DNA from: Rhizobium sp. CB3090
Lineage (GTDB): Bacteria > Pseudomonadota > Alphaproteobacteria > Rhizobiales > Rhizobiaceae
NCBI RefSeq assembly: GCF_029714285.1
Contig: NZ_CP121664.1
Location: 496,001-560,000, forward strand
DNA: 64,000 bases
Direction of reading: 5' to 3'
The notes beneath the pieces are model-generated. The model was not told the DNA's origin, did not search any database, and saw only the letters and a list, made by a program, of their open reading frames with translations. How positions within the stretch are numbered: position 1 is the first letter of the stretch; every line of letters starts with the position of its first letter. The position numbers and the translations under genes were made by a program. This document shows positions 36,627 to 46,626 of the stretch, piece by piece.

Positions 36627-38402
36627 ATGCAACTGATGAAGGTCGATCCGCGTGCGCTGAAGGACAACCCTGATAACGCGCGCCAATCGAAGTCGACGCC
36701 GCAGGCCGACGCCCTGCTTTTGGCGACGATCAAGGCCGTCGGCGTGATCCAGCCGCCGGTTATTTTCCCGGAAGCCGGCGGCAACGGTTACATCATCGAA
36801 GCCGGTCACCGGCGCACCCGCATGGCGATCACCGCCGGTCTCGAGGAAATCGATGTGATCGTCGTGGACGCGGCCAACGACAACGGCGCCATGCGCTCGA
36901 TGGTCGAGAATATTGCTCGCGAGCCGCTCAATCCCGTCGACCAATGGAGGGGCATCGAGCGGCTGGTCGCGCTCGGCTGGACCGAGGAAGCGGTCGCCGT
37001 GGCGCTTGCCCTTCCCGCCCGGCAGATCCGTAAGCTTCGTCTGCTCGCCAATGTCCTGCCTTCCATGCTCGATCAGATGGCAAACGGCGATATGCCGAAC
37101 GAGCAGCAGCTAAGAACGATCGCGGCCGCCTCGACCGAGGAGCAGAAAGAGGTCTGGAAAGCTCACAAGCCGAAAAAGGGTGACACGGCGGCCTGGTGGC
37201 AGATCGCCAACGGCCTCTCTAAGACCCGAATGTATGCCCGCGATGCAAGTTTTGCCGACGACCTTCGCCTCGCTTACGGTATCGAGTGGGCGGAGGATCT
37301 GTTCGGACCGGCGGATGAGGACAATCGCTACACCACCAATGTCGAGGCTTTCCTCGGCGCCCAGCAGGAATGGATGACGGGCAACCTTCCCAGGAAGGCG
37401 GCGATCGTCGAGGTCAACAATTGGGGCCAGCCGGAACTGCCGAAGAAGGCCGAACGCGTTTACGGCAAGCCCGGCAAAGGCGATTGCACCGCAATGTATC
37501 TCGATCGCGAGGGCAAGGTGCAAAGCGTCCACTACCGGATGCCGGAGCCAAGGAAAACCGATAGGCGCCCCGGTCCCGCCGGTGACGCTTCGACAGAAGC
37601 CGATGACGACACTGGTGTCGTTGGGAAGACCAGGCCCGAGGTCACGCAGAAGGGTCAGGACATGATCGGCGACTTCCGGACCGACGCGCTGCACGAGGCG
37701 CTGGCCCGCGCCCCAATCGAAGACGACATGCTGATGGTCCTCTTGGTCATGGCCTTCGCCGGCACCAATGTCCGGGTCGATTCCGGCGCCAACGATACCG
37801 TGTTCGGGACGGAGCGGTTCCAGCGTCACGTCGCGCGCCTCTATTCCGCAGACGGCAGGTTGGCGTTCGATATGGACAGCGTGCGGGTCGCGGCCCGCTC
37901 CGTCCTCATCGATGTGCTCTCTTGCCGGCGCGGCATGTCGAATAGCGGTGTCGTCTCGCGCATTGCCGGTGACGCGATTGGCGCGGATGGTTTCCTCCCG
38001 AACATGGGAACGGAGGATTTCCTGCTGTGTCTGTCGCGCCAGGCGCTGGAGGCCGCCGCTAAGTCGGTCAATATGGCCCCGAAGGCACGCGTCCGTGAAA
38101 CCCGCGCAGCCCTCGCCGACCACTTCGCATCGGCCGACGCAGCCTTTGTTCTTCCCGCGGCGCTGTTCGCACCGGATCCGAAGGACATCGCCGATTTCAT
38201 GAAGTACGCCGATGGCCCCGAGGAGGAAGAAAGCTCCCCTCATGCTGCCATCGGCAATGGCAGCGAAGGTGCACAGGGCGACGGTGTCGGTCTCGACCGG
38301 TTCGATCCGCCGGCGGCGGTTGACGAGGACCACGTCGGCGAGCCTGCCACCGATCACGCCTGCGACCAGGAGGAAACCGCCCACGGGATTGCAGCGGAAT
38401 AG
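36627..38402 (+). CDS. ParB/RepB-like nuclease-domain protein of the plasmid establishment block
   Basis: 591 residues from ATG 36627 (aaaaggag upstream). Residues ~1-110 are a ParB N-terminal domain: VDPRALKDNPDNARQSK, LLATIKAVGVIQPPVIFPEA, YIIEAGHRRTRMAITAG (the GHRR motif of the ParB CTPase/nuclease fold) and MVENIAREPLNPVDQWRGIE. A helix-turn-helix follows (WTEEAVAVALALPARQIRKL). The remaining ~400 residues are a family-specific extension ending in an acidic tail. Too long, and placed wrong, to be the partition ParB of repABC. Such proteins sit beside ArdC and methylase-helicase genes on rhizobial plasmids; a regulatory or DNA-binding role is likely. Confidence 0.85.
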   Translation: MQLMKVDPRALKDNPDNARQSKSTPQADALLLATIKAVGVIQPPVIFPEAGGNGYIIEAGHRRTRMAITAGLEEIDVIVVDAANDNGAMRSMVENIAREPLNPVDQWRGIERLVALGWTEEAVAVALALPARQIRKLRLLANVLPSMLDQMANGDMPNEQQLRTIAAASTEEQKEVWKAHKPKKGDTAAWWQIANGLSKTRMYARDASFADDLRLAYGIEWAEDLFGPADEDNRYTTNVEAFLGAQQEWMTGNLPRKAAIVEVNNWGQPELPKKAERVYGKPGKGDCTAMYLDREGKVQSVHYRMPEPRKTDRRPGPAGDASTEADDDTGVVGKTRPEVTQKGQDMIGDFRTDALHEALARAPIEDDMLMVLLVMAFAGTNVRVDSGANDTVFGTERFQRHVARLYSADGRLAFDMDSVRVAARSVLIDVLSCRRGMSNSGVVSRIAGDAIGADGFLPNMGTEDFLLCLSRQALEAAAKSVNMAPKARVRETRAALADHFASADAAFVLPAALFAPDPKDIADFMKYADGPEEEESSPHAAIGNGSEGAQGDGVGLDRFDPPAAVDEDHVGEPATDHACDQEETAHGIAAE

Positions 38403-38429
38403 CCGCACCGAGCTCCTCCGCTTGACCTT

Positions 38430-38454
38430 CCGCCGCCGGTTGCCCTGGCGGCGG
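38430..38454 (+). terminator. Terminator-like hairpin after the ParB-like gene
   Basis: ccgccgcc / ggcggcgg stem with a 9-base loop followed by tttcgttt, 28 bases after the stop codon. It would separate the ParB-like gene from the next one. Confidence 0.55.
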
Positions 38455-38494
38455 TTTCGTTTCCACAACCCCAAAATCTGAAGGAGGATGCGCA

Positions 38495-38971
38495 ATGTCC
38501 GCGTCTCTGATCTATCGCCTCGCCCCGATCGGCTCCATCGTCGCCTGGTCGGATGGCACCCCACGGCCACCCGCGCGATTCAAGAAAAAGCTCGCCGCGT
38601 GGAAGACCTGCAACAGCCAGGGCCGGTTGATCCGAAAGGAAGGCGAGCGCAACGTCGGCCCCACGAGCCTGTCACCGTATTTCACGTTGCATGAGGGCGA
38701 TCTCGGCGCAAACGGTGTCATTGCCATCCGTATCCACCGGACCTTTTCGCTCGACAGCAATCTGACATTCCAAGTCGTAGAGCGTCCGGCGCTCGGATCT
38801 GTTCGCGTCTTCGATCGGGCCGGGTCGAGCGCCGAGCTCATTCACCTGGCGGACAACCGGCAGGCGGCCGAAGAATGGCTCATCCGCAATCGCTATCCCC
38901 ACGCCATTGTCGAGGAGGTGACAGCCGACGAGGTCGCAGCCGATCACGTCGAAGGGAGGGCCGCGGAATGA
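38495..38971 (+). CDS. Hypothetical plasmid protein
   Basis: 158 residues from ATG 38495 with an excellent aaggagg upstream. Sequence SLIYRLAPIGSIVAWSDGTP, RPPARFKKKLAAWKTCNSQG and a C-terminal RNRYPHAIVEEVTADEVAAD. Basic first third, acidic end; no membrane segment or known motif. It follows the ParB-like gene in the same direction. The 39000-39489 gap after it has no supported gene. Function unknown. Confidence 0.7.
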   Translation: MSASLIYRLAPIGSIVAWSDGTPRPPARFKKKLAAWKTCNSQGRLIRKEGERNVGPTSLSPYFTLHEGDLGANGVIAIRIHRTFSLDSNLTFQVVERPALGSVRVFDRAGSSAELIHLADNRQAAEEWLIRNRYPHAIVEEVTADEVAADHVEGRAAE

Positions 38972-39489
38972 TTATGCTCCCTCTATATTCCTCCGAAGTC
39001 TCCACCCCTGACGCTTCAGGGTTAGAGTTTGGCAGAAGCGCCGACGGATTGGTTGTCGCGCGCCTCGACGATCGTCTTCGCCATGGTTGCGGTCCGTGAT
39101 GGCCGATATTTCCTCGCCAGTGCCTGGCGCGGGTCGCGGGCGCTTGAAGCCCTCCCAGCGACAAGCGGGGCGCCTGGCGTTTCGTTCGAGGAACTCCATG
39201 GTTCTCCCCGTGCCGGATCGCCCTTCGGTTTTACTGCGGTCTGAACCGGCGGACGTGCGCTTCAAGGCCGCTGGCGCGCCGCGGGCGGCCGGACCCCGCC
39301 GTCTTCTCGGAGCAGGCTCGCGTGCTCGTTCGAGGGCAGGTTGCCCTCTTGGCACTCAAGCCGGCTCCGCTCGTCCAGGCAGGGCCGGACCCTGAAACGC
39401 CCGTCTTCCTCCGGTTCGGGATGACCGCACCGAAAGGCAAGCCGGCATGGGGCCGGAGCTATTTCGGACGACCTCGAAAGGAAACGACC

Positions 39490-40080
39490 ATGGCCAAACC
39501 CGCTCCCCCCTCCTCGCGCCAATCCTCGCGCGCCGTACAACTGCGCAAGGGCGCCACCATCGAGATGGTCCGGCTGACATGCCCGGACGCCAGCCAAGCG
39601 CTGAAGATCGCCGAGAGTTTCGGAACTACAGTCATCGACAGCGACGGCATCCGCGACCTGCATGAACGGCTGGTCATCGAGACCGCCGATGCGCTCGGGG
39701 AGGGACTTGGCGACAAAGCGATGCAGATCCACATGCAGCGCATCGTCGGCGCCTTCGTAGGCTCTGCCCACGGCGCCGGTCAGTTCTACAGCCGCGCGGT
39801 CACCGAGGCGCGGGATGCCACGGCCAAGGCCGCCAACGACGCTCGGGACGAGGACCTTGACGGTCCGGTCGGTTATGACAGCGCCGCCCAACGCAAGCGG
39901 GAATTCGCCGCCGACATGGGCATTCAGGCTCATTCGCTCAGAATGGCGGCCGAAGGTGCCGTCGCCGCTTATGCGCAGGTGATCGGCGAGACCTGGAAGC
40001 CGTTCGATAGACCGGTCGAACACCCGGGCACAACGCTGAGCCGTAAGGCTGCAGAAGCCCAGATATCGGCCTTCGACTAG
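39490..40080 (+). CDS. Hypothetical plasmid protein
   Basis: 196 residues from ATG 39490 (aaaggaaacgacc upstream; earlier in-frame starts lack a ribosome site). Reads VQLRKGATIEMVRLTCPDAS, ALKIAESFGTTVIDSDGIRD and MQRIVGAFVGSAHGAGQFYS; mostly helical, no membrane segment. It recurs, as I recall, next to ArdC genes on rhizobial plasmids. No function known. The 300-base gap after it (40081-40380) holds no gene. Confidence 0.7.
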   Translation: MAKPAPPSSRQSSRAVQLRKGATIEMVRLTCPDASQALKIAESFGTTVIDSDGIRDLHERLVIETADALGEGLGDKAMQIHMQRIVGAFVGSAHGAGQFYSRAVTEARDATAKAANDARDEDLDGPVGYDSAAQRKREFAADMGIQAHSLRMAAEGAVAAYAQVIGETWKPFDRPVEHPGTTLSRKAAEAQISAFD

Positions 40081-40380
40081 CCTTGCGGGCTGGGCTCCGG
40101 TGCCGCCTTTCCCATCAACACCCGTAGGGCCGACTCCAAGGCGGAGCCGGCCTGTTTTCATGTCGGCGACCTGGCCAACCGAGGAAACGAAACAAGACGA
40201 TGGCGCGCCCGGCGGCCCGTTCCGTTCGTCGGGTCTGCAGGAGCCGCCGGCGGATGCAACGGCTCCGCCGTCCTTCACTTCGTTGCGGCCGTTCCTGTGC
40301 ATCCACCGGCTGACTTGCTCCTGCCCTTCGTCCCTCCGCAATGGGCCGCGACGGGCGCGGCTTCAAACGGAGGCTAAGAT

Positions 40381-41367
40381 ATGAGCAGTACAGAAAAACA
40401 GCGTGTCGATCTCTACAGCCGCATCACCGACAAGATCGTTGAAGACTTGGCGAAAGGCGTGCGGCCCTGGATGAAGCCATGGAACACGGCGAACACGGCT
40501 GGCCGCATTACTCAACCGCTGCGTTACAACGGGCAGTCGTATTCTGGCGTTAACGTGCTGCTTCTTTGGTCGGAAGGTATCGCCCGAGGATATACGTCAT
40601 CCACGTGGATGACGTTCAGGCAGGCCCTCGAACTGGGAGCTGCCGTCCGCAAAGGCGAGACCGGCACAACCGTCGTCTTCGCCAGCCGTTTCATTAAATC
40701 CGAAACCGATGGGAATGGTGGTGAGCTCGAACGGGAGATCCCTTTCCTGAAAGCCTACAGCGTCTTCAACGCCGAACAGATCGACGGACTTCCCGACCAA
40801 TATCGTCACCGGCAGGCGCCGGTCCTCGATCGGGCCGCGCGCATCGAGAATGCCGATCGGTACTTTCGCAACACCGGTGCTGCAATCCGCCATGGCGGCA
40901 ACCAAGCATACTTTGCGCCGTCCGCCGATATAATCCAGATGCCGCCGTTCGAGAGCTTCAAGGACCCGGCAAGCTATTACGCGACCTTGAGTCATGAGGT
41001 CACCCATTGGACGGCGCCGGCCCACCGCGTCGGTCGTGACCTCAGCCGCTATGCCAAGGACAAGACCGAGCGTGCCCGCGAGGAACTGATCGCCGAACTC
41101 GGCAGCTGCTTCCTTTGTGCCGACCTCGGGATTGCTCCCGAGCTCGAGCCCCGCCCCGATCATGCCTCGTACCTTGCCTGCTGGCTCGAGGTCTTGTCCA
41201 CCGACAGACGGGTGATCTTTCAGGCGGCGGCGCATGCGCAGCAGGCCGTAACCTTCCTGCACTCCCTGCAGCCCGAAGGCGCCGACGAACGGTCTTACCG
41301 CGTGAGGCTCATCAGCATCGGTCGTTGCCCTCGCACGCGGCCGGAACTCTTGCCGATCCGTTGGTGA
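40381..41367 (+). CDS. ArdC-family antirestriction protein
   Basis: 328 residues from ATG 40381 (ggaggctaag upstream). N-terminal ssDNA-binding domain DUF1738: YSRITDKIVEDLAKGVRPWM, KPWNTANTAGRITQPLRYNG, YSGVNVLLLWSEGIARGY. C-terminal zinc-peptidase domain: YYATLSHEVTHWTAPAHRV (HEVTH at 205-209) and EELIAELGSCFLCADLGI (third ligand Glu). ArdC of plasmid pSA coats incoming T-DNA or plasmid single strands and blocks type I restriction. The last ~35 residues after LHSLQPEG differ from usual ends and may reflect a late frameshift. It sits ~6 kb from oriT, on the traG side. Confidence 0.85.
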   Translation: MSSTEKQRVDLYSRITDKIVEDLAKGVRPWMKPWNTANTAGRITQPLRYNGQSYSGVNVLLLWSEGIARGYTSSTWMTFRQALELGAAVRKGETGTTVVFASRFIKSETDGNGGELEREIPFLKAYSVFNAEQIDGLPDQYRHRQAPVLDRAARIENADRYFRNTGAAIRHGGNQAYFAPSADIIQMPPFESFKDPASYYATLSHEVTHWTAPAHRVGRDLSRYAKDKTERAREELIAELGSCFLCADLGIAPELEPRPDHASYLACWLEVLSTDRRVIFQAAAHAQQAVTFLHSLQPEGADERSYRVRLISIGRCPRTRPELLPIRW

Positions 41368-41923
41368 GCGTGTCAGGGTCGGTCGTGCGGTCCAGTTTGC
41401 CTCAGACCGAAGCTTTCCGGTCGATCGGCTGAGCTCCAGACGGCTTGATTTCGGGGTTAATGACTTTGTCTGCTGACGCTTGATCCTCCAGACGACGAAT
41501 CACAAGCGCGAGACGATTTCGCGAAGAATGGCAGCGCAACGCCCCGCGCCGGCTGTTCTGGGACTTCGATTTTAACATGCGGACAGGGGAGCGCACCCAC
41601 CGTAGCAAGGTCCGGGCAGGCCGTCAGTGAGCAGTTGCCATTGCCATTTTCCTTCAATCACCGCGCCGGCCACGTCCTTCGCGGGCTCGATGAGGCTTGT
41701 CTGATCGAAGACCGGCTTCGCCTCGATCGTCTTCCCGCAACGGCCTTCCAAAACTTCCTTCCCCTGAGCGCTATGCGCTCATTCCTCGCGGAACAAGAAA
41801 GTTTCTCCTGGCCGCCCTCCATTCCATTCCGGCCTTTCAGGTGCGGTCCGATCGTCCCCGATCCTTGCGACAGCCATCGAGGCCGCGATGGGCGTGGCCC
41901 GAAACAGCGAAAGGAATACGACA

Positions 41924-42235
41924 ATGGCAACTATCGGCACTTTCACCACCTCCGAAACTGGCTTCAACGGCGCGATCCGCACCCTGGCCCTCAACGTCAA
42001 AGCCCGCATAGCCCGCATCGAAAACCCCTCCGACAAAGGCCCGCACTTCCGCATCTACGCGGGCAATGTCGAGCTGGGCGCCGCCTGGCAGAAGCGCTCC
42101 GCTGAGACGGACCGCGACTATCTCTCGGTCAAGCTCGACGACCCGAGCTTCCCGGCCCCGATCTACGCGACGCTCACGGAGGTCGAGGGTGAGGACGGCT
42201 ACCAGCTGATCTGGTCGCGCCCCAACCGGGACTGA
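41924..42235 (+). CDS. DUF736 family protein
   Basis: 103 residues from ATG 41924 (gaaaggaatacgaca upstream). Matches DUF736: [60 protein letters not shown], and an acidic C-terminus. It is a small beta-rich protein very common on alphaproteobacterial conjugative plasmids next to ArdC and traG genes; function unknown. The 41368-41923 gap before it has no supported gene. A ggccccgcc/ggcggggcc hairpin follows at 42244-42266. Confidence 0.85.
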   Translation: MATIGTFTTSETGFNGAIRTLALNVKARIARIENPSDKGPHFRIYAGNVELGAAWQKRSAETDRDYLSVKLDDPSFPAPIYATLTEVEGEDGYQLIWSRPNRD

Positions 42236-42483
42236 GGCCCGGAGGCCCCGCCGCCAAGGCGGGGCCAACCAGCCACAAAGACAAGCCGGTAGGTGGCATC
42301 GAGCCCGCCGTCGACCTTTTCGACGGCGATATGAATCCGGAAAATGTCTGCTCAGATGCCGCTACTGCGCCGGGAAGAAATCCCGGCCTCAGGACGCGAC
42401 TAGAATGGATTTCCAAGAAGGAGCCTGATTGTCTCGTCGCGGTGCTTTCATCGCAAAACCACAGACTGCTTTAAATTCGGGTT

Positions 42484-42750
42484 TTGATCGGGCAGCTTCA
42501 GGAGCAAAATCATTTGCTCGCGACAGGATCCAAGGCTTTTCAAGCAGCGGTCGACGCGGAGAAGGCGCTCGCCTGTCTGGGAAAACAGAATCCTAAGCTG
42601 GCGCAAGACCTTGGTGTAGCCCGTGGGGAGGGATATGAGACTTGGTGGAGCAACTCCTGTCCTAGCAGGCTTCCAGGCGGCGCGAATTGGATGGCGTGCT
42701 TGATGCTGAAGTTCTGGCAAACCAACGAGTGGAAGAATACGGCTGAATAA
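42484..42750 (+). other. Possible gene fragment in the 42236-43037 gap
   Basis: The only protein-like frame in an 800-base gap: starting at TTG 42484 without a ribosome site, it reads QEQNHLLATGSKAFQAAVDA then EKALACLGKQNPKLAQDLGV and ends at 42750. Even composition suggests old coding DNA, but the start is missing and no family is recognised. The gap also holds the DUF736 hairpin. No other gene seen. Confidence 0.22.
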
Positions 42751-43037
42751 CCGGCAGCCGCTTGCTTGTGCTGTGATGATCCCCCAAGCATCCCACCAGC
42801 GTCTAGGCAAGCGGTTGGCACGTCTATGAATGAAACCGTGAGAACCAAAGGTCTGTCACTTCAGATATCCCAGTGTACAATGCCGGACCAGACCGCCTCG
42901 AGCACGAGCGGTACCCCCAAAATGCTGCGCATTTTGGCTCCCCCACTCGCCGGCTCCGCCGGTCGCCTATGGCGATCCTCGACCCAATCCAGTCCGGCAT
43001 AGTGCACGTCTCTCGTCTTCAAACAGGAGAGAGACTC

Positions 43038-43211
43038 ATGCTTACCATCTACGACCAAATCCAACAGCTACGCACCGAACTCGCTGCCTGCATCCTCACG
43101 CCCAGGGAACGCGCCACCGCACGAACAGAACTCGACAAGCTCCTCATCGAGCAAGCAGCAATCGACCGCCAGTTTGAGGAGATGATCGCCGAGAAGGAGC
43201 CGCCCGAATGA
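43038..43211 (+). CDS. Small protein, 57 residues, function unknown
   Basis: ATG 43038 is preceded by aggagagagactc. Sequence LTIYDQIQQLRTELAACILT then PRERATARTELDKLLIEQAA: two amphipathic helices and likely a coiled coil. A terminator follows 43 bases after the stop, so it is a transcribed unit of its own. Confidence 0.6.
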   Translation: MLTIYDQIQQLRTELAACILTPRERATARTELDKLLIEQAAIDRQFEEMIAEKEPPE

Positions 43212-43253
43212 CGGGACGATAGCACCGACGCCGAACAGAACGGAGGCATCGAA

Positions 43254-43277
43254 AAACAGCCCGCTTTTGGGCTGTTT
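43254..43277 (+). terminator. Rho-independent-like terminator
   Basis: Perfect 9-bp stem aaacagccc / gggctgttt with a 6-base loop, followed by gcctgtttc; 43 bases after the small gene. A gene fragment without a start follows: an open frame to the stop at 43473 reads YDQIVAEFMKSKKAADAMEY and may be the end of a lost gene. Confidence 0.6.
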
Positions 43278-43632
43278 GCCTGTTTCATGAGGGGTTCGCC
43301 GCATCGACCCAGGCCTCCCGCTGTCAGGGATTGCACCCCTCGCCCGCTACCCCGACTTTTCCATCCGATATGATCAGATCGTGGCGGAATTTATGAAGTC
43401 CAAAAAAGCGGCGGATGCGATGGAGTATGACGGAGTATTGCCGGAGACCTTGGTGAACCTCACACAATCTTAGCGGCAAATCAGGGGGCCGTGTCGAGAA
43501 GGTCGGTTCGGGATTTTGCGATGATGCCTCAGTATCGGTCAGAGAATATTGATTGTCGGCACTGTGACACGACCGCTGTTGAGCGGTGGCGCGATTCACG
43601 CTGACCGGCGAAACCGGAAGTCGACGCCGGTG

Positions 43633-43692
43633 GCGCGAAGCTGCCACGCACTCCCTTCGGCTGATGACATCTACTACCGAATTCCGCAATTC
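43633..43692 (+). repeat. Diverged repeat, copy B (partner at about 261-320)
   Basis: gcgaagctgccacgcactcc and cttcggctgatgacatctac match copy A in direct orientation. The two copies bracket about 43 kb of nodulation and establishment genes. The match extends on neither side in a clear way. Confidence 0.4.
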
Positions 43693-43746
43693 TCCGCCCC
43701 AGCCTGGTCCGAAAAATCGGAAAAATTCGCAATCAATATCCGCTTC

Positions 43747-44004
43747 TTAATCGGATCCCGGAGGGCGCGGCCGATAACCGCGTTTTCGCTTCTGACGGAG
43801 CACATCGAGAAACAGCTGGACGGCTTCGTCTTCCCGTCCGAAATGGTGCACCATCATCTGTCCCTTCGATCCGATCCGACCCCACCTGCGCAACAGACAG
43901 ATGTCTCCGAACAGGTTCGGTTCGATCGACATCGCATAATAGCGTGCCATGTTTCTCCTGTCGTCCAAGCGTTCGACATAAAGGTTATAGGGTTGAGATA
44001 ACAT
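43747..44004 (-). CDS. WGR-domain protein
   Basis: 85 residues from ATG 44004. A single WGR domain: NMARYYAMSIEPNLFGDICL then LRRWGRIGSKGQMMVHHFGR (the WGRIG core) and EAVQLFLDVLRQKRKRGYRP. WGR domains bind nucleic acids; stand-alone short ones are frequent on rhizobial plasmids, usually near tra genes. It lies downstream of traG in the same direction, with no ribosome site of note. Role unknown. Confidence 0.8.
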   Translation of the reverse strand: MLSQPYNLYVERLDDRRNMARYYAMSIEPNLFGDICLLRRWGRIGSKGQMMVHHFGREDEAVQLFLDVLRQKRKRGYRPRPPGSD

Positions 44005-44230
44005 GAGATCAGAATTGCTGATCCCAGTACTCACGTCCAACGACACTTATGAATCGGTCGGCAGGGATCGATTCACATCGGTGATGATATGCGAACGTCG
44101 GGCCTGGAGGGGAGCCTTCGGCACATGCTTGCCGCTGCGCTCACGAAGCGCGCGTCGGCCTGCGCCCATTCCGGTACCGACGATTGTTGCGGCGGAATTC
44201 TCATTCAGACAAGCGGTGGATTAATATAGC

Positions 44231-44407
44231 CTATTCGTGGCCACCGCCTGGCTTAAGCTCGGCTTCGAGCCTGTCATTTCGCAGGCGAAGGTGGCGAACG
44301 CGCTCCTTTATCAAATCTTCGTAGGCATTAATCATGTCAATGCACTGAAATAGAAGGACTGCGATGCCCGCGATCACCAGAGCGCCAAAGAGCAAAATAA
44401 AGTCCAT
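44231..44407 (-). CDS. Small single-pass membrane protein downstream of traG
   Basis: 58 residues from ATG 44407 (gaggtaacgggg upstream). One membrane helix, FILLFGALVIAGIAVLLFQC, then a charged coiled-coil helix (YEDLIKERVRHLRLRNDRLE). Located 84 bases after traG on the same strand, so probably cotranscribed. It could be a small accessory of the coupling protein; I do not recognise it. Confidence 0.55.
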   Translation of the reverse strand: MDFILLFGALVIAGIAVLLFQCIDMINAYEDLIKERVRHLRLRNDRLEAELKPGGGHE

Positions 44408-44491
44408 CCCCGTTACCTCGGTGCGTTTGTATCCATTTGTCTTGCGAAATAGTTGCCATCGGCTCAAGTCCGGTGGCAGCCGATGCTACGA

Positions 44492-46414
44492 TCATAAGCT
44501 CATGGACTTCCGCCCTAATTGAAACGACTGCCCATTGATGCAGACTTCCATGTCGCGGCGCCGAAACCAAATTGCACGGCCACACCGGAGTGCGGGGTTT
44601 CCGGCTGTGAATACGATTTGCTCGTCCGCGCGCATGCGCAACACTTCATGCGGCTGGATCAGCGGCCGTGCGGCAAGTTGTTTCGATCGCGTTCGCGACG
44701 ATCCCCTGGATTGGAAACTGCGACTGACCTGGTCGATCTCGACCGTCGTCATGCCGCAGCGGCGGGAAACGTACTCGGCGGTCTCAGGGTCGTTGATCGC
44801 GGCAAAGGATATCCAGCTTGCGCTCTCGAACCATTTGCTTGTCGCGTCCCGCCCGCCATAGGTTTCGCGCATCTGGCCGATCGACTGGTAGATCATGGTC
44901 AGCGTGATCCCATACTTGCGGCCGGCGTCGCGCGCAGTCTCGAGGATACGCATGTAGCCGAGGCGCGCCACTTCATCGAGAAGAAAAAGCGTCCTGCCGT
45001 GCATCTCGCCGTTGCGGTTGCAGATCGCGTTCAGAAACGAGCCGATGATGACACGCGCCAGACCTGAATGCATCTCCAGCGTCTTGAGGTCGACGTTGAT
45101 GAAGACGTCCGTCTTTCCTGCGGCAAGATCGCTCGTCGTAAAGGTCGTTCCCGAGACCAGGGCGGCGTAGTTTGGGTACGACAGCCAGTGCGTTTCCTTT
45201 ACCGCATTGGCGTAGACGCCAGAGAAAGTTTCCGGCGTCATGTTGACGAAGACCGCCACATTTTCCTTGACGAAATCCGATTCCGAATGATCGAAGATCG
45301 ATTGCAGACGTTCACGCAACTTGGGCTCTGGCTCGGAGAGATTCTTGCGCACCTGCCGGAGGGTCTGGTCGCTTTGCGTGGTATGGCCAGAGAGGCAAAC
45401 GTCGGCGATCAGAGCCGTCAGCAATTGCAAGGCCGAGGCACGGAAGAAGTCGTCGCGGAGCCCCCGCCCCCCGCTGTCGCTCACAACCCACGACGCAACA
45501 GACGCGATGTCCTCCTCTTTCGTTCCACCGAAACGGCCGATCCAGTCGAGCGCATTGAAGCCGATCTCCGAATGCTTGGGATCGAGGACGAAGACATCTC
45601 GGTCAGCGTCGCCGCGGTGCTTCGACACCATTGGCGCGACCTCATTCGATGGATCTAGGACGACGAGCGCACCTCCCCATTTGAGCGCCGTCGGGATCGT
45701 GACTGAGGTCGTCTTGAAGCCACCCGAGCCGGCAAAGACTATGCCGTGCGAAGAGCCGAACGACCCGTCGAAGCAAAGAAGCGGTGACATGCCGCCTGCG
45801 CCCCACGTCTCGCCGCAGTCGGCGCGAAACGACTGTGCCGCGACGCTGTCCCTGTCGACCCGGTAGCGCTCGCCAATGACGATGCCGCCGCTGCCGGCAA
45901 ACAGCTGTTCGGCTTGCGACATTTTCATCCAATCGGCCTCGCCGTGCAGAGCGCGCTTGCCATAGATGCGTTTCGGCTCGGCCTTCGCGAAGGCGGCATT
46001 GCCGGCGATCGCCACCCGCAGGCCGAATAGCGCCGATATCAGGACGGCGGCGGCGCCGATCCCCGTCGCGGGGTCAAGATAGTTGAAGATGGACTTGCCG
46101 GCTGGAACCTGCTCGCGAAACACCGACAGCCGCATTGCTTCACGTATGGCTGCGATGAAAAGCGTCGCCATTGCTCCGGCGACGACGCCCGATCCTGCTG
46201 TTCTGACCCGCACCGACCCGGCGCTCGCAAACAGGAAGACGATGCCGACGAGCGACGCGACGACATAGGGCAAAGCGATGCCAGCGCGGCCCAGCATCTG
46301 CCGCGCGGCATCCGTCTTACCGAAGGCTGAAAGCCAATGTTCGATCCCGGTCATGCCCATGGCCGCCAGGATCATCAAAGCACAAGGTACGACGAGCAGA
46401 AGGATCCTAGTCAT
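44492..46414 (-). CDS. traG: TraG type IV coupling protein (VirD4-like)
   Basis: 640 residues from ATG 46414 in the run ATGACTAG, where it overlaps the end of traD. N-terminal membrane helices ([20 protein letters not shown]) anchor it; Walker A is [13 protein letters not shown] and Walker [14 protein letters not shown]. It matches Ti-plasmid TraG: it pumps the relaxase-DNA complex from oriT to the Trb channel and is needed for conjugation. The order traC-traD-traG is that of the Ti system. The C-terminal [20 protein letters not shown] is normal for the family. Confidence 0.95.
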   Translation of the reverse strand: MTRILLLVVPCALMILAAMGMTGIEHWLSAFGKTDAARQMLGRAGIALPYVVASLVGIVFLFASAGSVRVRTAGSGVVAGAMATLFIAAIREAMRLSVFREQVPAGKSIFNYLDPATGIGAAAVLISALFGLRVAIAGNAAFAKAEPKRIYGKRALHGEADWMKMSQAEQLFAGSGGIVIGERYRVDRDSVAAQSFRADCGETWGAGGMSPLLCFDGSFGSSHGIVFAGSGGFKTTSVTIPTALKWGGALVVLDPSNEVAPMVSKHRGDADRDVFVLDPKHSEIGFNALDWIGRFGGTKEEDIASVASWVVSDSGGRGLRDDFFRASALQLLTALIADVCLSGHTTQSDQTLRQVRKNLSEPEPKLRERLQSIFDHSESDFVKENVAVFVNMTPETFSGVYANAVKETHWLSYPNYAALVSGTTFTTSDLAAGKTDVFINVDLKTLEMHSGLARVIIGSFLNAICNRNGEMHGRTLFLLDEVARLGYMRILETARDAGRKYGITLTMIYQSIGQMRETYGGRDATSKWFESASWISFAAINDPETAEYVSRRCGMTTVEIDQVSRSFQSRGSSRTRSKQLAARPLIQPHEVLRMRADEQIVFTAGNPALRCGRAIWFRRRDMEVCINGQSFQLGRKSMSL

Positions 46415-46622
46415 TGGTTTCTCCAAACGCCTCAGCGCCAATTGCGGTGAGCCGTGAACGCTCTTGCGCGTCTCCTTTCAGCCGCCGAGCGGCCTCGATG
46501 AGGAGCCCGAGCAACAGTGCCCGCTTCTCGTAGCGCAGACCCGCCTTTACGATCAGGCCGCCGAGCTCGATCTTTTCGCGCGTGTCTTTCTTGCGTGCGT
46601 AGGACGTGGTGGTTCTTCGCAT
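46407..46622 (-). CDS. traD: TraD conjugation protein
   Basis: 71 residues from ATG 46622, the usual TraD length; longer upstream frames are rejected. Sequence [20 protein letters not shown] then [20 protein letters not shown] is the Ti TraD signature. In Ti plasmids the small TraD acts with TraA, TraC and TraG in DNA processing at oriT, precise role unknown. It starts 4 bases after traC ends and overlaps traG. Confidence 0.92.
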   Translation of the reverse strand: MRRTTTSYARKKDTREKIELGGLIVKAGLRYEKRALLLGLLIEAARRLKGDAQERSRLTAIGAEAFGETND

Positions 46623-46626
46623 CCGC

